From Brevundimonas sp. (GTDB lineage: Bacteria; Pseudomonadota; Alphaproteobacteria; Caulobacterales; Caulobacteraceae), in the NCBI GenBank assembly GCA_015234495.1, contig JADGMZ010000227.1, positions 1,227 to 17,391 of the forward strand: a DNA stretch of 16,165 nucleotides. The letters are read 5' to 3'. Positions 14,501 to 16,165 of this stretch are shown piece by piece. The notes below the pieces were generated by a model that made no database searches, was not told where the DNA came from, and saw nothing but the letters and a program-made list of their open reading frames with translations. Made by a program: the position numbers and the translations under genes. Position 1 is the stretch's first letter; each line of letters starts with the position of its first letter.

Positions 14501-14945
14501 CCACACCTACACGGAGAGCTCGCGCGCGGATCAGTACAACTGGGCCTATGATCCGCTGCCGGACCACGTCTATTCGTTCACCGGCCTGCCGTTCGTGCAG
14601 CAGCCGGCGCACTCGGGCACGGCGGCGCTGACCTACAACAAGTACGACATCGATGCGACGCTGGCCTACGGCTACCAGTCCCGCGCCCTGGCCCTGTTCC
14701 AGCCCCGCGGCCTCAGCGTCTACAGCGAAGGCGTCGAGACCCTGGACTTCCGCGCCGAATACTATCTGCGGCCCAGCTTCGGCGATTTCAGGGTCTATAT
14801 CGAGGCCAACGACCTGCTCAACAACACGGGCGACCCGGACCTCGAACAGACCTTCGGCGGCGAGAACGGAGCGCCGAAATTCTACACCCGTGCGACCTAC
14901 CTCGGCGGCCGCAGCCTGAAGATCGGCCTTTCGGCCACCTTCTGA
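11505..14945 (+). CDS. TonB-dependent outer-membrane receptor with STN signalling domain
   Basis: The 1146-aa receptor begins with a signal peptide (cleavage probably after A25, AEA|QA). An STN domain follows at about 28-100 (FELPEQSLETSLRAVASRTDT), the part that signals to FecR. A carboxypeptidase-regulatory-like beta-sandwich lies at about 114-190 (RFPSLPAGDYTVEISFLGY). The TonB box is near VEDVIVYG at 198-205. The plug lies at about 215-330 (EALRRAPGIAFQRN, NVIVRGLEPDMNAIKLNG), and the large barrel runs to the end, which closes with the expected aromatic residue (LSATF). It would bring a scarce ligand across the outer membrane using TonB energy. AGGGGGG lies before the ATG. It is longer than most siderophore receptors, and the ligand is unknown. 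Confidence 0.93.
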   Translation: MNSRSLFALAAGVSALVMSAASAEAQALYSFELPEQSLETSLRAVASRTDTNVVFSGEVVRGKTAPALHGRYSPEAAYRAILQGSGLRLGVTGGGSFVVTGPAAAGQARQGQGGLSGSVAVADGARGLDGALVRITETGQTTRVDDYGRFRFPSLPAGDYTVEISFLGYDTLTRTVRVPAGEVSEHAFILGEGPTGTVEDVIVYGSRSARANALNLQRTAENSADVISADDLGNFTGTTFSEALRRAPGIAFQRNPVNGDGTNVIVRGLEPDMNAIKLNGLNLPVGNGLGRSADLSNLLADSVSRITINKSLLPSQDSSGTGGLIEIETMSPLDRPDRYMNLLVEGGRTPDDFGSDYLASGTIAGRISDDFGLSASIQHRRHSTRSIYYDAGSNGGRLNFGRYLPLDASGNPVTTLEAVDPLLNFPFVGGEARAYPGGLATSFFHDETETLAATLSAEWRIGGHTNLKFDYQHAESTSDFFSLSDTFSTAAEYVVPAGGGEAGLMLDLTPGNAAISRSQSYSYDRDVSKVTDTYSLNGKTTLGSFEFNYLAGYAHGTERHPGSFGMQLRMPDTDATAGMFLPEAVDPETGYIVTGFAPRSGSGIPLPLLSAAGWALVNDPSAFTIDNASGQIDDSHGSNDRYTASGSARWTSGGGWLNYVEAGLYYENTEFRSDLVRSQIGGNIPVSSLGLAFEPSDLTRIGLAAPGFSTLSEGTLRHFVENLDSFAPQGLTITPIDPHPDQGKENTQETNFAAYLQTRIDIGKLEVIGGVRYNRTRLEATNLSFPVYTGPLLPENGGGVGVDLIFQNEFTRLVTEEAVAEDLLPRVLFNYRVNDDLIFRGGYFLSVARPAIGQLSSETRVAFINFPIPGPEGVKPILQINSGNPDLKPATTDNFDLSAEYYSGIGIFKLSAFYKRIDNLLQTNITNGPAVLDAVTLPDHPYFNGAPYFDPANPGSVFITGGTPVNSDEVATIWGIEAQAERRFDFLPGIWSGLGVFLNHTYTESSRADQYNWAYDPLPDHVYSFTGLPFVQQPAHSGTAALTYNKYDIDATLAYGYQSRALALFQPRGLSVYSEGVETLDFRAEYYLRPSFGDFRVYIEANDLLNNTGDPDLEQTFGGENGAPKFYTRATYLGGRSLKIGLSATF

Positions 14946-14963
14946 GACATCCCCGGCCCCGAC

Positions 14964-14986
14964 GCCGGCGCTCCCCGGGCGCCGGC
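14964..14986 (+). other. Intercistronic hairpin between the receptor and peptidase genes
   Basis: GCCGGCGC and GCGCCGGC form a perfect 8-bp stem around a 7-base loop, 18 bases after the receptor stop codon. No T-run follows, so it is not a standard terminator. It may protect the 3' end of the receptor message or reduce read-through into the peptidase gene, allowing unequal expression. Confidence 0.5.
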
Positions 14987-15013
14987 GGACGCCCACCCAT
15001 GTCAGGACAGACC

Positions 15014-16165
15014 ATGAAGACGATGATGCTGGTGCTCGCCGCGGTCGCGACCGTGCTCACGCCCGCGGCCGCCGCGGCCCAGACGACGTCGCCGGACACG
15101 CCCCTGCTGCCCTATGAGCAGTTCACCCTGCCCAACGGCCTGCGCGTGGTGGTGCAGGAGGATCATTCCGCCCCCAAGGTGGCGGTGGCCGTCTGGTACC
15201 ACGTCGGCTCGATGAACGAGCCGGCCGGCAAGTCCGGCTTCGCCCATCTGTTCGAACACCTGATGTTCAACGGCTCGGAGCACCGCGACGACGAATACAT
15301 GCCGCCGCTGCAGGAAATCGGCGCCTCGGCGGTCAACGGGGCGACCTCGTACGACCAGACGTACTACTACGCCGTGGTGCCGACCGGAGGGCTGGAGCGG
15401 GTCCTCTGGCTGGAGTCGGATCGCATGGGCTATCTGCTCGGCGCGGTTACCCAAGACAAGCTGGATGAGCAGCGCGGCGTCGTCCAGAACGAGAAGCGCA
15501 CCTACGAGAACCGGCCCTATGCGATGATGCCGCAACTGCGGGCCGAGGCGCTGTTTCCGGCCAACCATCCGTACCGCCACTCCACCATCGGATCGATGGA
15601 AGACCTCGAAGCCGCTTCGCTCGAGGACGTGCGTGAGTGGTTCCGCCGCTACTACGGGGCGTCGAACGCGGTGGTGACGCTGGCCGGCGACATCACCGTC
15701 GAGCGCGCCCGCGAGCTGATGACCCGCTATTTCGCCAGCGTGCCGCCGGGGGCGCCGGTCGGCCGCATGACCGAATGGACGCCGCTGCTCGACCGGGTCA
15801 AGACCGAGGTGGTCGCGGACGACGTCCCGGAAACCGCCCTGGCCTGGAGCTGGCCGGTTCCCGGCCACGCCGGCGAGGAGAGCCAGGCGCTGCGGATGGC
15901 GGCGTCGGTTCTCGGCCGCGGGCGGCTGTCGCGCCTGCATCAGGCCCTGGTCTTCGATCGTCAGCTGGCGACCAGCGTTTCGGCCAACTACGAAAGTTCG
16001 GCCATCACCGGCGTCTTCACCATCGACATGCGGCTGAAGTCCGGCGTGGATCGCGCCGAGGCGGAGCGGGCCCTGCAGGCGGTGCTGACAAAGTTCCTCG
16101 AACAGGGCCCCACCGCCGAGGAGCTCGAACGGGTCAAGATCGGCGCCTATGGCGACAATGTGCGC
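15014..16165 (+). CDS. Secreted M16-family zinc metallopeptidase (partial, 3' end outside window)
   Basis: The first 384 residues are present and the frame is open at the right edge. A signal peptide (MKTMMLVLAAVATVL, cleavage near AAA|Q at about 22) sends it to the periplasm. The inverted zinc motif H78-L-F-E81-H82 follows the typical WYHVGSMNEPAGKSGFAH stretch. The third ligand is E160 in VVQNEKRTYENRPY, correctly placed for M16 enzymes (insulinase/PqqL group). The second M16 repeat begins at about 195 (SNAVVTLAGDI). The start is the ATG at 15014, with AGGA seven bases upstream; an ATG at 14999 would spoil the signal peptide. It follows the receptor gene by 68 bases with no promoter seen, so co-transcription is likely. 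It probably degrades a peptide or protein taken up by the receptor. Confidence 0.9.
   Translation, partial: MKTMMLVLAAVATVLTPAAAAAQTTSPDTPLLPYEQFTLPNGLRVVVQEDHSAPKVAVAVWYHVGSMNEPAGKSGFAHLFEHLMFNGSEHRDDEYMPPLQEIGASAVNGATSYDQTYYYAVVPTGGLERVLWLESDRMGYLLGAVTQDKLDEQRGVVQNEKRTYENRPYAMMPQLRAEALFPANHPYRHSTIGSMEDLEAASLEDVREWFRRYYGASNAVVTLAGDITVERARELMTRYFASVPPGAPVGRMTEWTPLLDRVKTEVVADDVPETALAWSWPVPGHAGEESQALRMAASVLGRGRLSRLHQALVFDRQLATSVSANYESSAITGVFTIDMRLKSGVDRAEAERALQAVLTKFLEQGPTAEELERVKIGAYGDNVR

Noticed and set aside
11643..14996. A 1117-aa leftward open frame opposite the TonB receptor gene
   Set aside because: It is a mirror of the receptor gene caused by high GC and lack of stops. Its composition is rich in Arg, Val, Gly and Asp with no domain, and the plus strand holds an unambiguous receptor.

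Overview
The window is very GC-rich bacterial DNA, and almost every gene has G or C in most third codon positions. The gene set points to an alphaproteobacterium, most likely Caulobacterales (Brevundimonas- or Caulobacter-like): a CpdR-type single-domain response regulator beside N-formylglutamate amidohydrolase and tRNA-Val, an alphaproteobacterial MmgR/suhB-type small RNA, PhaR, and a FecI/FecR/TonB-receptor cassette. The taxonomic call is inference from gene content, not a search result.

Layout. 1-404 (-): N-terminal part of a MASE1-type membrane sensor, cut by the window edge. 545-2142 (+): a two-gene unit, nucleotidyltransferase-fold protein plus metallophosphoesterase. 2121-3369 (-): a Mn2+-type yybP-ykoY riboswitch with its own promoter, leading into a TMEM165/GDT1-family cation exporter and a VanZ-like membrane protein; a 22-codon ORF lies just upstream. 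3530-5248 (-): TrhA/hemolysin III, the PHB regulator PhaR, and a small disordered protein. 5433-6611 (+): acetyl-CoA acetyltransferase (PhaA type). 6626-7183 (-): inorganic pyrophosphatase, divergent from a DUF599 membrane protein (7319-8017, +). 8061-8176 (+): promoter, three-hairpin sRNA and intrinsic terminator. 8175-9050 (-): N-formylglutamate amidohydrolase, divergent from cpdR (9186-9542, +). 9692-9766 (+): tRNA-Val(GAC). 9991-16165 (+): ECF sigma factor, FecR anti-sigma factor, a large TonB-dependent receptor, and a secreted M16 zinc peptidase that runs off the window.

How the parts work together. The last 6 kb reads as a cell-surface signalling and import system. The receptor carries an STN signalling domain that would talk to FecR, FecR would control the sigma factor, and two nearly identical promoter elements (in front of the sigma gene and in front of the receptor gene) suggest autoregulation. 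The M16 peptidase behind the receptor suggests that the cargo is a peptide or protein cut after import, as in the Fus ferredoxin system; this is inference. A second theme is storage polymer: phaR, a PhaA-type thiolase and an MmgR-like sRNA (a family known to affect PHB in Sinorhizobium) lie within 5 kb. A third is manganese: riboswitch plus GDT1-family transporter.

The most interesting items are the paired ECF promoters with the receptor/M16 cassette, the MmgR-like sRNA near PHB genes, and the Mn riboswitch with a mutually exclusive hairpin set and a 22-aa ORF upstream.
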